Counted from the stretch's first letter, positions 25,505 to 35,091 are shown. The stretch is 64,000 nt of DNA from Lachnospiraceae bacterium UBA1721 (GCA_002317155.1 DCIR01000039.1:18723-82722); one strand, 5' to 3'. Numbers and translations are program-made. Notes: generated from the sequence alone by a model not told the origin.

Positions 25505-26491
25505 ATGGCTGAAAAGATAAACAATTATAATGGAATAATAAATGTTTACAAAGAGGCAGGATTTACCTCTTTTGACGTGGTTGCCAAGCTAAGAGGTATA
25601 TGTGGTCAGAAAAAAATAGGCCATACGGGAACTCTTGATCCGGATGCAACCGGTGTACTGCCTGTATGCCTGGGAAATGCCACTAAGGTATGCGAACTGC
25701 TGACTGATCATGACAAGGAATATACTGCTGAACTGCTGTTGGGTGTAGCTACCGATACGCAGGATGTGACAGGCAAAGCTGTGGGAGGAATGTTTGCCGA
25801 TGAATTTGCCGGACTTGACAAAGTGGCAGATATGAATGGCAGTGTTAAGTTCTCTAATCCGGAAAAGCTGCCTGATGAGTCGCTGATAAGAGAGGCTATT
25901 GCTTCTTTTGTAGGTGAGATTGAACAGGTTCCACCTATGTATTCAGCTCTTAAGGTTAACGGTCAGAAGCTTTGTGACCTTGCAAGAAAAGGTGTAGAGG
26001 TAGAGAGACAGGCAAGAAAAATTACTGTATTTGACATTGAGGTAATAAGTATTAAGATGCCTGTTGTAAAAATGCGAGTACATTGTTCTAAGGGAACTTA
26101 TATCAGAACCTTGTGCGACGATATGGGTAAAAAGCTTGGCTGTGGCGGAACTATGCTTAGTCTTGTTCGTTCGAAGGTTGGTCCTTTTGTATTGGATAAT
26201 GCAATTAATCTTTCGGATATACAAAAGGCTAAGGATGAGGGGCGACTTGGAGAACTTGTGATGGCGGTAGACAGTCTGTTTACCCAATACAGAGCTGTTA
26301 CGGTTACAGAAGAGGCAATGAAGCTTTTGATGAATGGCAATGTGTTATACGCTAATTCATTTGTCGAAAAAATCGGTAAGGCTGAGAATAATGAACTGTT
26401 TAGGGTGTATAAAAATGATGGCACCTTCGCAGGAATGTATTTTTACAGTGAAATCAATAAGCTGTATAAGCCCGAAAAAATGTTTTTATAA
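25505..26491 (+). CDS. truB: tRNA pseudouridine-55 synthase TruB
   Basis: A 328-residue TruB. Signatures: INVYKEAGFTSFDVVAKLRG and GHTGTLDPDATGVLPVCLGNATKV with the catalytic Asp, then RVHCSKGTYIRTLCDDMG. A short insertion around residues 100-120 is unusual but harmless-looking. The C-terminal part is of the Firmicute type. It makes Psi55 in the T loop of tRNAs. The order ribF then truB is the reverse of the usual one. Confidence 0.95.
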   Translation: MAEKINNYNGIINVYKEAGFTSFDVVAKLRGICGQKKIGHTGTLDPDATGVLPVCLGNATKVCELLTDHDKEYTAELLLGVATDTQDVTGKAVGGMFADEFAGLDKVADMNGSVKFSNPEKLPDESLIREAIASFVGEIEQVPPMYSALKVNGQKLCDLARKGVEVERQARKITVFDIEVISIKMPVVKMRVHCSKGTYIRTLCDDMGKKLGCGGTMLSLVRSKVGPFVLDNAINLSDIQKAKDEGRLGELVMAVDSLFTQYRAVTVTEEAMKLLMNGNVLYANSFVEKIGKAENNELFRVYKNDGTFAGMYFYSEINKLYKPEKMFL

Positions 26492-26560
26492 AATGTATGT
26501 GTAAAATCAACTGAAGTGCTTGTGCATTTTATGTTGTGTATTTTATGTGGGAACGGATGT

Positions 26561-27343
26561 ATGAAGATAGCTTTTTTTGATATTGATGGAACACTTTGGG
26601 ATAGCAAGGCTTTTATACCCGAGAGTACCAAGGAAGCCATCAGACAATACAGAGCAAAAGGAAATATGGCTTTTATATGCAGTGGAAGAGCAAGAGGCAA
26701 TATTATTGCGAAGGAACTGCACGATATAGGTTTTGACGGTGTACTGGCAGCATGCGGTAATCACGTAGAACTGAATGGTGAGGTGCTCCACGAGAAACTG
26801 CTTGATGATGAACAGATAAAGCTGTGTATAGATGTAGCTGATAAATATAAAATGCCTATAGTTTTGGAAGGACCTAAGACTCATTGGATTTCCGAAAAAG
26901 GCTTTGAAAATGATCCATATATTGATTATCTCTATGAAATGCTTGGAGATCATGCCAGAGTGCTCAGAGGATATGAGGATGGTATGAGAGTTAATAAGTT
27001 TTCGGCAGATGTTTGGCCTGATACTGACTTTGGGGCAATAAAAAGAGAACTTGGCGGCTTTATGGATTTTATTGTGCATGATGGTGTGGTGGTTGAGTTT
27101 ATTCCCAAGGGCACATCAAAGGCAACAGGCATCAAGTGGCTCTGTGATTATCTTAAGGTGGATATCGATGATACCTACGCATTCGGAGACAGTATAAATG
27201 ATAAAGATATGCTCGAATTTGTGGGGCATGGAATATGCATGGGCAACGGAACTGAAGCGGCACGCCAGGTAGCAGAGTATATCACTACAGACATACATGA
27301 AGATGGTATTTATAATGCCATGAAGCATTATAACATCATATGA
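26561..27343 (+). CDS. HAD-superfamily phosphatase, Cof type
   Basis: About 260 residues from MKIAFFDIDGTL (26561); an upstream in-frame extension lacks support. Motif I DIDGT, motif II CSGRARG, motif IV TYAFGDSINDKDMLE, with a cap between about 80 and 180. Role as for other Cof-type phosphatases, substrate unknown. Its last codons (AAC ATC ATA TGA) lie inside the left copy of the 14-bp direct repeat that borders the 200-bp element at 27331-27544, so the insertion touches its stop codon. Confidence 0.87.
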   Translation: MKIAFFDIDGTLWDSKAFIPESTKEAIRQYRAKGNMAFICSGRARGNIIAKELHDIGFDGVLAACGNHVELNGEVLHEKLLDDEQIKLCIDVADKYKMPIVLEGPKTHWISEKGFENDPYIDYLYEMLGDHARVLRGYEDGMRVNKFSADVWPDTDFGAIKRELGGFMDFIVHDGVVVEFIPKGTSKATGIKWLCDYLKVDIDDTYAFGDSINDKDMLEFVGHGICMGNGTEAARQVAEYITTDIHEDGIYNAMKHYNII

Positions 27344-27544
27344 TGATACCAGGGTCAAAAGGTTATGAAGACTCTCGTGCTTGCACTAGAGAGGCTGAGA
27401 TAACCTTATTGACCCGCCAAAACATGAGAAAGTAGCTATTTTTCGTAGAAAAATGAGCGGATTTCGAATGTTTTGTAGGATTGCGAAAGCTGATATACAG
27501 CGGAGCAATCCGTTTGGTATCTTTTGACCTTAACATCATATGAT
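27331..27544. mobile_element. MITE-like foldback element with 14-bp direct repeats
   Basis: TAACATCATATGAT occurs at 27331-27344 and at 27531-27544, exactly 200 bp apart. Near the ends lie inverted GGTCAAAAG (27353) and CTTTTGACC (27521-27529). The left half folds into a 15-bp stem (27352-27366 with 27400-27415) with an inner CTCTCGTGC/GCAC-GAGAG hairpin; the right half has GGATTGC/GCAATCC (27478-27511). No ORF of note. This layout resembles a small non-autonomous insertion with a target duplication. It may also act as a terminator for the HAD gene. Confidence 0.45.
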
Positions 27545-27550
27545 TTACAT

Positions 27551-27611
27551 ATAAATCCCGGTCATAATGGTTACCATAGTCAATTAGTATCATTATAATT
27601 GGGATTTATTT
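27551..27611 (+). promoter_or_regulatory. Leader or terminator hairpin before the Na/Pi cotransporter
   Basis: ATAAATCCC (27551-27559) pairs with GGGATTTAT (27601-27609), with inner ATAATG/CATTAT, then a T-rich tail. It may end upstream transcription. The region from 27344 to 27737 holds no convincing gene apart from an unsupported in-frame extension of the next ORF. Confidence 0.45.
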
Positions 27612-27737
27612 TTATTGATTGTAAAATATTTCAATAGATTTTATTACAAACTCTATAGTATTATAGTATTGCTAGTAATAGGGGTTAGAATTATTGAATA
27701 TATTTGTGGAGCGCTGATCCGCAGGAATGGAAGAAAA

Positions 27738-29477
27738 ATGACAGCAAAAGAGATTTTATCAACAGTTATAGCGATGTGCGGCGGACTCGGTCTTTTCCTT
27801 TTCGGTATGAAGGTCATGAGTAATGGCATTGAAAAGGCTGCCGGTGCAAAATTAAGACGTATTCTTGAGATTTTTACAACAAACAGATTCAGTGGAATTA
27901 TCGTTGGTTTGTTTTTCACTGCAGTAATTCAGTCTTCATCGGCGTGTACATCGATGGTAGTCAGCTTTGTTAACGCTGGCTTGATGAATCTGACTCAGGC
28001 TGCGGGAGTTATTCTCGGTGCAAATATCGGTACTACTGTTACATCACTTCTGGTTTCCTTTAATTTATCGGCTTATGCGCCTCTTATCCTGCTTATCGGT
28101 GTTGTTATAACGATGTTCTCTAAAAAAGAGCAGGCTAAGCAGATCGGTGAGATTATAGTCGGATTCGGTATCCTTTTCATCGGACTCAGCGGAATGAAGG
28201 ATGCGATGTCTGTTTTGAAGACAAACGATACAGTTATCAACGTAATCGGTTCACTTAAAAATCCTGTTCTTGCTATTTTGGTAGGTACAGTAATTACCGC
28301 ACTGGTTCAGAGTTCATCTGTTACTGTAAGTATTATTCTTTTGCTCGCAAGTACAGGAATTATGGCAGCTCCTTTGCCGGACGGTTCGCTTAACTATCAG
28401 GGCTTGAGTATTATTATTTACATTATTTTCGGTTGTAATATCGGTGCTACCGCTACTGCACTTATTTCTTCACTTACAGGTAAGAAGGATGCGAAGAGAG
28501 CAGCACTTATCCATTTCTGGTTCAATGTAATCGGTACTATAATTTGTGCGATTATCATGGCTATCCCCGGATTGAGAAAGGCTATTATAGATGGCCTGCA
28601 TTTCATCACTCCCATGATGCATGATGAGGCCGGAAATGAAATCGGTAAGGATCTTGGTAAGTTTGTTGCATACTCACACATTATTATCAAGGTATTCCAG
28701 GTTGTTATTTTTCTGCCCTTCATTAAGCCTCTTGTTAAGTTCTCTTCTTGGTGTGTGCGCGGAGAGGACAAGAAGGTTGGCTACAGAGAAGAAGGCCAGC
28801 TTAAGTACATCGGTGAGAAGGTTGTATTTAACCCCGCAACCGCTGTGGTAGAAGTTATCAAGGAGCTCGACCGTATGGCTTCACTTGCTAGTGAAAACCT
28901 CAACAGAGCTATGAACGCATTGATTACACTCGATCAGGAAGATATCGATGAGGTATATAAGGTTGAGAAGAATATAGACTTCCTCAATCATGCGATTACC
29001 GATTATCTGGTAAAGATTAACCAGACAACCCTTCCTATTGAAGACTTGAAGAGCATTGGTGGCTTGTTCCATGTTGCCAATGATATTGAGCGAATCGGTG
29101 ATCACGCAGAAAATATTGCTGATGCGGCAGCGTCTCGTAAGGCTTCCGGCGCGACTATCAGTAAGGAAGCTCAGAAGGAGCTTGGCGAGATGCTCGATCT
29201 CGTTAATAAGAGCATTCAGTATGCAATCGAGATGTTCTCTAACAGTGATGAGACTCATATGAAGGATATCATTGCTATTGAGGATAAGATTGATACTATG
29301 GAAAAGCAGCTTCAGCAGAATCACGTAGACAGACTTACACGTGGTGAGTGTACACCTGCTGCCGGAATGATTTTCTCTGATATCGTATCCGGTCTTGAGA
29401 GAGTGGGAGATCACGCTACAAATATTGCATTTGCTATTGTGGAGAACAACAGAAAGACCGAAGAGGAAGATAATTAG
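27738..29477 (+). CDS. Na/Pi cotransporter family protein with PhoU domain
   Basis: About 579 residues from MTAKEILSTVIAMCGGLGLFLFGMKVM (27738); an upstream extension of 41 codons lacks a ribosome binding site. Two Na_Pi_cotrans repeats each carry the QSSS motif (IQSSSACTSMVVSFVNAG and VQSSSVTVSIILLLAS), giving about eight to nine membrane helices. Residues from about 380 form a PhoU-like helical domain (ANDIERIGDHAENIADAA, LERVGDHATNIAF). Predicted sodium-coupled phosphate uptake at the membrane, with the PhoU part possibly regulatory. Confidence 0.9.
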   Translation: MTAKEILSTVIAMCGGLGLFLFGMKVMSNGIEKAAGAKLRRILEIFTTNRFSGIIVGLFFTAVIQSSSACTSMVVSFVNAGLMNLTQAAGVILGANIGTTVTSLLVSFNLSAYAPLILLIGVVITMFSKKEQAKQIGEIIVGFGILFIGLSGMKDAMSVLKTNDTVINVIGSLKNPVLAILVGTVITALVQSSSVTVSIILLLASTGIMAAPLPDGSLNYQGLSIIIYIIFGCNIGATATALISSLTGKKDAKRAALIHFWFNVIGTIICAIIMAIPGLRKAIIDGLHFITPMMHDEAGNEIGKDLGKFVAYSHIIIKVFQVVIFLPFIKPLVKFSSWCVRGEDKKVGYREEGQLKYIGEKVVFNPATAVVEVIKELDRMASLASENLNRAMNALITLDQEDIDEVYKVEKNIDFLNHAITDYLVKINQTTLPIEDLKSIGGLFHVANDIERIGDHAENIADAAASRKASGATISKEAQKELGEMLDLVNKSIQYAIEMFSNSDETHMKDIIAIEDKIDTMEKQLQQNHVDRLTRGECTPAAGMIFSDIVSGLERVGDHATNIAFAIVENNRKTEEEDN

Positions 29478-29536
29478 TAGATACTAATAATGGTTAGTCT
29501 TTTAAGGTTGAATAGAATATTAAAGAACATAATAAT

Positions 29537-29573
29537 ACCCGGTATGATCGGATTGATCGTACCGGGTGTTTTG
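29537..29573. terminator. Intrinsic terminator between convergent genes
   Basis: Stem ACCCGGTATGATC/GATCGTACCGGGT (one G-U pair), loop of 5, then GTTTTGTGTTT. Confidence 0.85.
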
Positions 29574-29589
29574 TGTTTACTTGTATATC

Positions 29590-29629
29590 AGTTTATTAGC
29601 TTATTAGTTTATTAGTTTATTAGTTTATC
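29590..29629. repeat. 8-bp tandem repeat
   Basis: Five units of AGTTTATT with single changes, between the terminator and the LytTR gene end. Confidence 0.8.
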
Positions 29630-29641
29630 CCTTTTACCAAT

Positions 29642-30352
29642 TTATCTGTTTCCAAACTTATATGCCTGGAATTGCTGTCTGATAGCAGATGACTTCTTGG
29701 TATTGAGAGGAAGAGAATCACCGTTATCCATGAGACAATCTGTGGCTGTCATTTCACGGACATGTGACATGTTGACCAGAATTCCTCTGTTGATAATGCA
29801 AAATTCAGGACTCTCTAAAAGAGGCTCACATAACGATGTGAATGGACCGCGGCTCTTGCATGGCTCGGGGCAATGAATGATGCAGTAATTCGAGTCTGAA
29901 TTGATATATAAAATCTCTGAATATCTAAGAGTCAGACCTACCTTACCTACAACAGTAATATCAAGAGTCTTTTCATCTGTATGAAGAATACTCTGAACGT
30001 CATTCATTATCTTATAAAGCTTATCAGGTACAAGTGGCTTGATAAGATATCCGAAAGCATGAACTGAAAATGCATCGGGCATATGGTCCATAGAAGAGGT
30101 AAGGAAGATGAGAATAGTATCTTTGTGATTGAGTCTCATTTCTGAGGCAGTTTCGATACCATTCTTTTTCTCCATATAGATATCCATAAATACGATATCA
30201 TAATTATTCTGATCACAGCTCGCGAGGAAATCATCACCATTATCGAATTCAAGCATTTCAAGAGAAAGCTTTTTTTCGGTGTGCCATTTATGAAGAAAAT
30301 GACGGAGCGTTATTCTGAGTGTAGGATCATCATCAACGATTGCAATATGCAT
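29642..30352 (-). CDS. LytTR-type response regulator
   Basis: A 236-residue regulator. The receiver domain has the acidic pair IVDDDP, acceptor Asp57 in YDIVFMDIYMEKKNG, and the conserved Lys in LIKPL. A LytTR DNA-binding domain fills about 135-236 (ILYINSDSNYCIIH, FCIINRGILVNMSHVREM). Such proteins bind direct repeats in promoters after phosphorylation. No kinase gene is adjacent. It may be the last gene of a minus-strand unit with the K+ channel upstream (97-bp gap). Confidence 0.9.
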   Translation of the reverse strand: MHIAIVDDDPTLRITLRHFLHKWHTEKKLSLEMLEFDNGDDFLASCDQNNYDIVFMDIYMEKKNGIETASEMRLNHKDTILIFLTSSMDHMPDAFSVHAFGYLIKPLVPDKLYKIMNDVQSILHTDEKTLDITVVGKVGLTLRYSEILYINSDSNYCIIHCPEPCKSRGPFTSLCEPLLESPEFCIINRGILVNMSHVREMTATDCLMDNGDSLPLNTKKSSAIRQQFQAYKFGNR

Positions 30353-30449
30353 TAATGTAATACCTCATAAGAAAGTTAATTATTATGCGGAAAAAATATG
30401 TAATAGACTAGTTAATAATACTATATTTTAAGCTTAAAACCAATGCTTT

Positions 30450-31388
30450 TTACTTCTTTTTTCTCAAAAGTTCAGACAGATAATTGTCAAATTTTTCTCT
30501 GGTTTCCGGATCTGTTGCTTCACGGTCTGCTAGTATTCGCTCACAAAGGTTTATATGATGTGCAGAATCGTTGCCAAGAAGTGTATCGACAGAAGGCGAG
30601 GCGCTATTATTTTTATCATTCACGGAAACGGCTGCATTAGTGCTTTTCTGAACCTGAGTATTATAATGCTCAACAAATCCTGCAGAAATAATACCGGTAG
30701 GGATGGCAACCACACCGACACCCAAAAGGGCGATGATGATAGCTAAAATGCGTCCGAGTATTGTGATGGGATAAATGTCTCCATAACCTACGGTTAATAT
30801 CGTCGAGATACTCCACCACATTCCGGAGAAGGCATTGTCGAATACATCAGGCTGGGCATTGTTTTCAACGCTGTACATACACAGAGAAGAAGCGAACATA
30901 AGAACTATTACTATAAACAATGACGAGAATATCTGATTGCGTTTTTCTTTCAATACTGTAGTGATAACGTTGAATGAGTCGTATGTCGCATTTATACGGA
31001 ACAAATGAAAAATACGAACGACTCTTAGCATTCTGAAAGCTGAAAAGCCGGAAAGGAAAAAGGCGGGCAGGATAGTAAGCAAATCAACAATGCCATCGTA
31101 TGATAAGAGGAACTTAAGAATAGCTTTGCCACGGCTTACTTTAGGATACAGAAATTCTGCCGTCCAGATTCTGAGCAGGTATTCGATGCCGAATAATGCT
31201 ACAGTTACTATTTCTATAATGTGCAGAATCTTTAGAAAATCTGCAGGAAGATTAAAGGTCTCAAGTATGAGGACTAAAATATTTAGTGCAATTATTGCTA
31301 CCAGACAAAAGTCGAAGGCGCGGCTTGGAATATCGCCGCGCTGACCTATCTGTATTATATCAAAAATACGTTTCTTAAATTTTTTCAT
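30450..31388 (-). CDS. Voltage-gated-type potassium channel (6TM)
   Basis: A 312-residue ion channel with six membrane helices. The S4-like helix FRMLRVVRIFHLFRI (about 118-131) has Arg every third position. The pore has the K+ selectivity filter TVGYGD at 199-204 and a Gly-rich S6. The C-terminal 70 residues are soluble, with no RCK/TrkA domain seen. Predicted K+ channel in the plasma membrane. It is 42 bp after xpt on the minus strand. Confidence 0.9.
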   Translation of the reverse strand: MKKFKKRIFDIIQIGQRGDIPSRAFDFCLVAIIALNILVLILETFNLPADFLKILHIIEIVTVALFGIEYLLRIWTAEFLYPKVSRGKAILKFLLSYDGIVDLLTILPAFFLSGFSAFRMLRVVRIFHLFRINATYDSFNVITTVLKEKRNQIFSSLFIVIVLMFASSLCMYSVENNAQPDVFDNAFSGMWWSISTILTVGYGDIYPITILGRILAIIIALLGVGVVAIPTGIISAGFVEHYNTQVQKSTNAAVSVNDKNNSASPSVDTLLGNDSAHHINLCERILADREATDPETREKFDNYLSELLRKKK

Positions 31389-31430
31389 ATCTCTATTCCA
31401 TGAGGAGAGTGTCTAGGCTTCGAATGAGTA

Positions 31431-32012
31431 TTACTCCTGACGGAAGACAACCTCGCCGGTAGTATCATCCATAGACTCTACAATAGCAAGAGAGTGGAGA
31501 TTAACACCCATATCACGAATAATCTGACCGCCATCCTGGAAGCCCTTTTCTACAGCTATACCGATACCTTCAACAGTTGCTCCTGCGTCCTGAACGAGCT
31601 CGATAAGGCCCTTGAGAGCGCATCCGTTTGCAAGGAAATCATCGATAATAAGTACATGATCATCGGAACTTAAATACTTTTTAGATACGATTACCTGATA
31701 TTCACGCTTGTGAGTGAAGGAAGTGATGGATGTGCTGTATACATCGCCGTCGATATTGATGCTCTGAGCCTTTTTTGCAAATACTACAGGTGCATCAAAA
31801 TACTGTGCAGCGACGCAGGCAATACCGATGCCGGAAGCTTCAATGGTAAGGATCTTATTGATGGGCTTATCAGCAAAGAGACGCTTGAATTCCTTTCCCA
31901 TTTCATTGAAAAGCTTGATATCCATCTGATGATTAAGGAAACTGTCTACCTTGAGTACATTTCCGGCTTTGACAACTCCTTTTTCTCTGATCATATCTTC
32001 TAAAAGTTTCAC
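31431..32012 (-). CDS. xpt: Xanthine phosphoribosyltransferase
   Basis: A 193-residue type I PRTase very like B. subtilis Xpt: MKLLEDMIREKGVVKAGNVLKVDSFLNHQMD at the start, the PRPP loop VLIIDDFLANGCALKG (about 123-138), and EAGATVEGIG-like VQDAGATVEGIGIAVEKGFQ. It salvages xanthine to XMP. An AGGAGG site precedes it. Only 31 bp separate it from the upstream glycosidase-like gene, so there is no room for its own purine riboswitch; it seems to be transcribed from the upstream gene. Confidence 0.95.
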   Translation of the reverse strand: MKLLEDMIREKGVVKAGNVLKVDSFLNHQMDIKLFNEMGKEFKRLFADKPINKILTIEASGIGIACVAAQYFDAPVVFAKKAQSINIDGDVYSTSITSFTHKREYQVIVSKKYLSSDDHVLIIDDFLANGCALKGLIELVQDAGATVEGIGIAVEKGFQDGGQIIRDMGVNLHSLAIVESMDDTTGEVVFRQE

Positions 32013-32043
32013 GTTTTTGTTCCTCCTGGAATAATGGTTATAT

Positions 32044-33495
32044 TTATTTTGCTACAGGTGAGTACTCAATTCTTACTTTGGGAAGAGCAGGGATCTCAGT
32101 GTAGTAGTTGGTCTGCCAATCGTTGCCCTGTGAAGGATCGTTCTTGCCGTCTGCAGGAGGGGCGAAGAGCTTAAGGGTAAGCTTGGTCTTTTCTGTAAGA
32201 GGCTTCTCAAAGAAAGCGCTCATCATATCGATGCATTTTACACCGGGTGCTTTGTAGAACCATCTGCCGTTGATTTCCATCATGAGGTTTAAGTCCTCAA
32301 GACCATCTTCATCAAAATAAACCTCACAGAATACGGGCGAAGATTCGAAGGTGAGAGGAATGGCAATTCCGTCAGCATCTTCGGCACCACCCCAACGAAG
32401 AGTTGTAGGAACGGTAAGAGCCATACCCTTTTTCATTGAAGGAGAGAAGTAATCATCGTGGATGATTTCCTTGTAGGTGTTGAGTACGGGCTGAGCAATA
32501 CCAACTTCGGAATTGTTGGGATCTTCAATCTCTAGTCCGAGACGACCTCTGTCACGGAACTGATACATTGTAAATCCGCTGAGCCATTTGTCGGGATCTG
32601 CTTTAACTCGATCACAGAAATCCTTAACCATGGCAGCCTGATCATAAGGTCCGGTTACGTCTCCGTCTGCATTGAGCTCAGAGAGTACCATGGGCTTTAC
32701 CTCACCGGTAAGCTCAATATATCTGTTGCGACTCTTTTTTGTGAGTGAATAAATATCTTCAACTTTGTATCTTGCGAATGATTTACCGCCTTTGAGTGCT
32801 ACATCACAGGGCCAGCCCCAGTGAAGTGAAAGATAGCGGTCTACAGAATAAATGTCTGTCTTTTTTATGGCAGGAAGGAAGGTATCCTCCATCATCATTT
32901 TTTCTTCTTTTATATCTTTATATCCGTCGAGACAGAGGATGAGCTTTACATTTGGAGCTTCTCTGTGAAAGATATCGCATACGTTTGCGAAAAATGCGGC
33001 AACCTCATCGTAGCTTGCACGCTTGTTAAATGAAAACCAGCTTCCGGTAGCTTCGTGATTGACTCTTAAAAGGACACGTCCGTATACGGATAAATCCTTG
33101 GCAATTGCAATGATATGGTCATCGCTTACATGGGGATCAATGGTGATGGTGAGAAGAACATCCTGTCCGTGGCGTCTTACATCCTTCATCCAATTGAAAG
33201 GTTCTTCATCGGTAAGTCCAACCTTACCGCCCTTGTAAGGCTGATAATCATCGTAGGGATAATCCCACTGACCTCTGATTTTCATATCCGAATAAGCCTC
33301 ATGAGCTCTTGCGGGGAAGGTCTCATCAAGAGGATAGTAGCAGGTCATTAAGCTGACTCCTCTGTGAGGTCTGCCGAGTACATTGAGGATATAATCCTGA
33401 TTTACGTATTCGCCACGCTCACTTCCATCGCCCAAATCTACTGCGCATTGAGCGGGTCCCATATGAAGTGAATAGGCCTTTAATGATTTTAACAT
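32044..33495 (-). CDS. Clan GH-A-like glycoside hydrolase (GH26-like), cytoplasmic
   Basis: A 483-residue protein with a TIM-barrel glycosidase pattern. VLLRVNHEATGSWFSFN gives a likely acid/base Glu, as in GH26 HExxG motifs, and PMVLSELNADGD gives a candidate nucleophile Glu. SLHWGWPCD and FTMYQFRDRGRLGLE line the later strands. The last 130 residues look like a beta-sandwich. No signal peptide, so any substrate must be imported first. It is first in a minus-strand set with xpt. GH26 is my best guess; substrate specificity is not readable. Confidence 0.55.
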   Translation of the reverse strand: MLKSLKAYSLHMGPAQCAVDLGDGSERGEYVNQDYILNVLGRPHRGVSLMTCYYPLDETFPARAHEAYSDMKIRGQWDYPYDDYQPYKGGKVGLTDEEPFNWMKDVRRHGQDVLLTITIDPHVSDDHIIAIAKDLSVYGRVLLRVNHEATGSWFSFNKRASYDEVAAFFANVCDIFHREAPNVKLILCLDGYKDIKEEKMMMEDTFLPAIKKTDIYSVDRYLSLHWGWPCDVALKGGKSFARYKVEDIYSLTKKSRNRYIELTGEVKPMVLSELNADGDVTGPYDQAAMVKDFCDRVKADPDKWLSGFTMYQFRDRGRLGLEIEDPNNSEVGIAQPVLNTYKEIIHDDYFSPSMKKGMALTVPTTLRWGGAEDADGIAIPLTFESSPVFCEVYFDEDGLEDLNLMMEINGRWFYKAPGVKCIDMMSAFFEKPLTEKTKLTLKLFAPPADGKNDPSQGNDWQTNYYTEIPALPKVRIEYSPVAK

Positions 33496-33641
33496 TTTGT
33501 GTCTCCTTCTCTATTGTTTTCCCAATTAATAAAACAGTAAAAATAAATGTCCCTAAATAGATAGTATAAGACTTATGAGTATCTTCTAGCAACAGAAAAA
33601 GTACATATTTATATTATATGGTTAATGAGCAAATTGCTTGA

Positions 33642-33669
33642 TTTACATTAGCTTTTGGTGTAGTCTAAT
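33642..33669 (+). promoter_or_regulatory. Possible glyA promoter
   Basis: TTTACA, 16-bp spacer, TCTAAT, 54 bp before the glyA start. Moderate match only. Confidence 0.35.
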
Positions 33670-33723
33670 AGATGTGATTTTTTCTGCTGATATGGCAGTG
33701 TATTAAATTAGGAGGACATAAAA

Positions 33724-34962
33724 ATGTATTCACTTGATGAAGTAAAGAACGTTGATCCCGAAATTGCTGAAGCGATTGTGGCAGAGACAGAGAGACAGAA
33801 CAGTCACATTGAGCTTATTGCTTCAGAGAATTGGGTTAGCAAAGCTGTTATGGCTGCTATGGGAAGCCCTCTCACCAATAAGTATGCAGAAGGATATCCC
33901 GGAAAGCGTTACTATGGCGGATGCGGATGTGTAGATGTAGTAGAGCAGCTCGCAATTGATCGCGCAAAGGAGCTTTACGGATGCACATATGCTAACGTTC
34001 AGCCTCACTCAGGAGCACAGGCTAACCTTGCTGTTCAGTTTGCACTCCTTCAGCCCGGCGATACTGTAATGGGAATGAATCTTGATCACGGCGGACATCT
34101 TACTCATGGTTCACCGGCTAACATTTCAGGAAGCTATTTTAAGATTGTTCCTTACGGAGTAAACGACGAAGGCTTCATCGATTATGATAAGGTAGAAGAG
34201 ATTGCTAAGGAATGCAAGCCTAAGATGATCATCGCAGGTGCTTCTGCATATGCTAGAACCATCGACTTCAAGCGTTTCAGAGAGATCGCTGATATGGTAG
34301 GCGCATACCTGATGGTTGATATGGCACATATCGCAGGACTTATCGCTGTAGGCCTTCATCCCTCACCCATCCCCTATGCACATGTAGTAACCACCACCAC
34401 TCACAAGACCCTTCGCGGACCTCGTGGCGGACTTATTCTTTCAAGCGCAGAGTTCGCTGAGGAGCACAAGCTTAATAAGGCAGTATTCCCCGGAATCCAG
34501 GGTGGCCCTCTTATGCATGTAATCGCAGCTAAGGCTGTATGCTTCAAGGAAGCACTTACTCCCGCATTCAAGGAGTATCAGCAGCAGATTGTTAAGAATG
34601 CTCAGGCTCTTTGCAAGGGACTTCAAAGCCGTGGTATCAAGATCGTTTCTGACGGAACTGACAACCACCTTATGCTTATGGATCTTACTCCCTTTAATCT
34701 TACCGGTAAGGAAGTTGAGAAGCTTCTTGATGAGGCACATATCACTGCTAACAAGAATACTATTCCCAACGATCCCAAGTCACCTTTCGTAACCAGCGGT
34801 ATTCGTCTCGGAACTCCCGCTGCTACCTCAAGAGGACTTAAGGAAGAGGACTTCGATCAGGTTGCAGAGGCTATCTCACTCGTTGTTAAGGGTGGAGCAG
34901 ATAAGGTTGAAGAGGCTAAGGCTATTATCGTAGCTATCACCAAGAAGTATCCTCTTATCTAA
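33724..34962 (+). CDS. glyA: Serine hydroxymethyltransferase
   Basis: A 412-residue SHMT: IELIASENWVSKAVMAAMGSPLTNKYAEGYPGKRYYGGC at the N-terminus and VVTTTTHKTLRGPRGGLIL with the PLP-binding Lys. PLP enzyme that interconverts serine and glycine and makes methylene-THF. Biased codon use suggests high expression. AGGAGG precedes the start. It stands alone, 129 bp before the nucleoside-binding lipoprotein gene. Confidence 0.97.
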   Translation: MYSLDEVKNVDPEIAEAIVAETERQNSHIELIASENWVSKAVMAAMGSPLTNKYAEGYPGKRYYGGCGCVDVVEQLAIDRAKELYGCTYANVQPHSGAQANLAVQFALLQPGDTVMGMNLDHGGHLTHGSPANISGSYFKIVPYGVNDEGFIDYDKVEEIAKECKPKMIIAGASAYARTIDFKRFREIADMVGAYLMVDMAHIAGLIAVGLHPSPIPYAHVVTTTTHKTLRGPRGGLILSSAEFAEEHKLNKAVFPGIQGGPLMHVIAAKAVCFKEALTPAFKEYQQQIVKNAQALCKGLQSRGIKIVSDGTDNHLMLMDLTPFNLTGKEVEKLLDEAHITANKNTIPNDPKSPFVTSGIRLGTPAATSRGLKEEDFDQVAEAISLVVKGGADKVEEAKAIIVAITKKYPLI

Positions 34963-35091
34963 TCTATGTCGCTGAGAATTTTACTTAGCAAAAGATAAGA
35001 GCTTAATAATAAAACTTTAGTTGTATCCGATTCCTGTCATTGTGATGGGATGGAGATAGATTTCAAAACTTTAGAAGAGGAGAAAAAAGTT

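Noticed and set aside
27390..27420. GGCTGAGA...TTGACCC resembling a TPP riboswitch core
   Set aside because: The second conserved block of the TPP riboswitch is absent, and the segment is explained by the long stem of the foldback element.
32013..32043. Purine riboswitch before xpt
   Set aside because: Only 31 bp separate xpt from the gene before it, and no purine-aptamer sequence is present.
33496..33723. Glycine riboswitch before glyA
   Set aside because: No aptamer-like sequence; only a moderate promoter match and a ribosome binding site.
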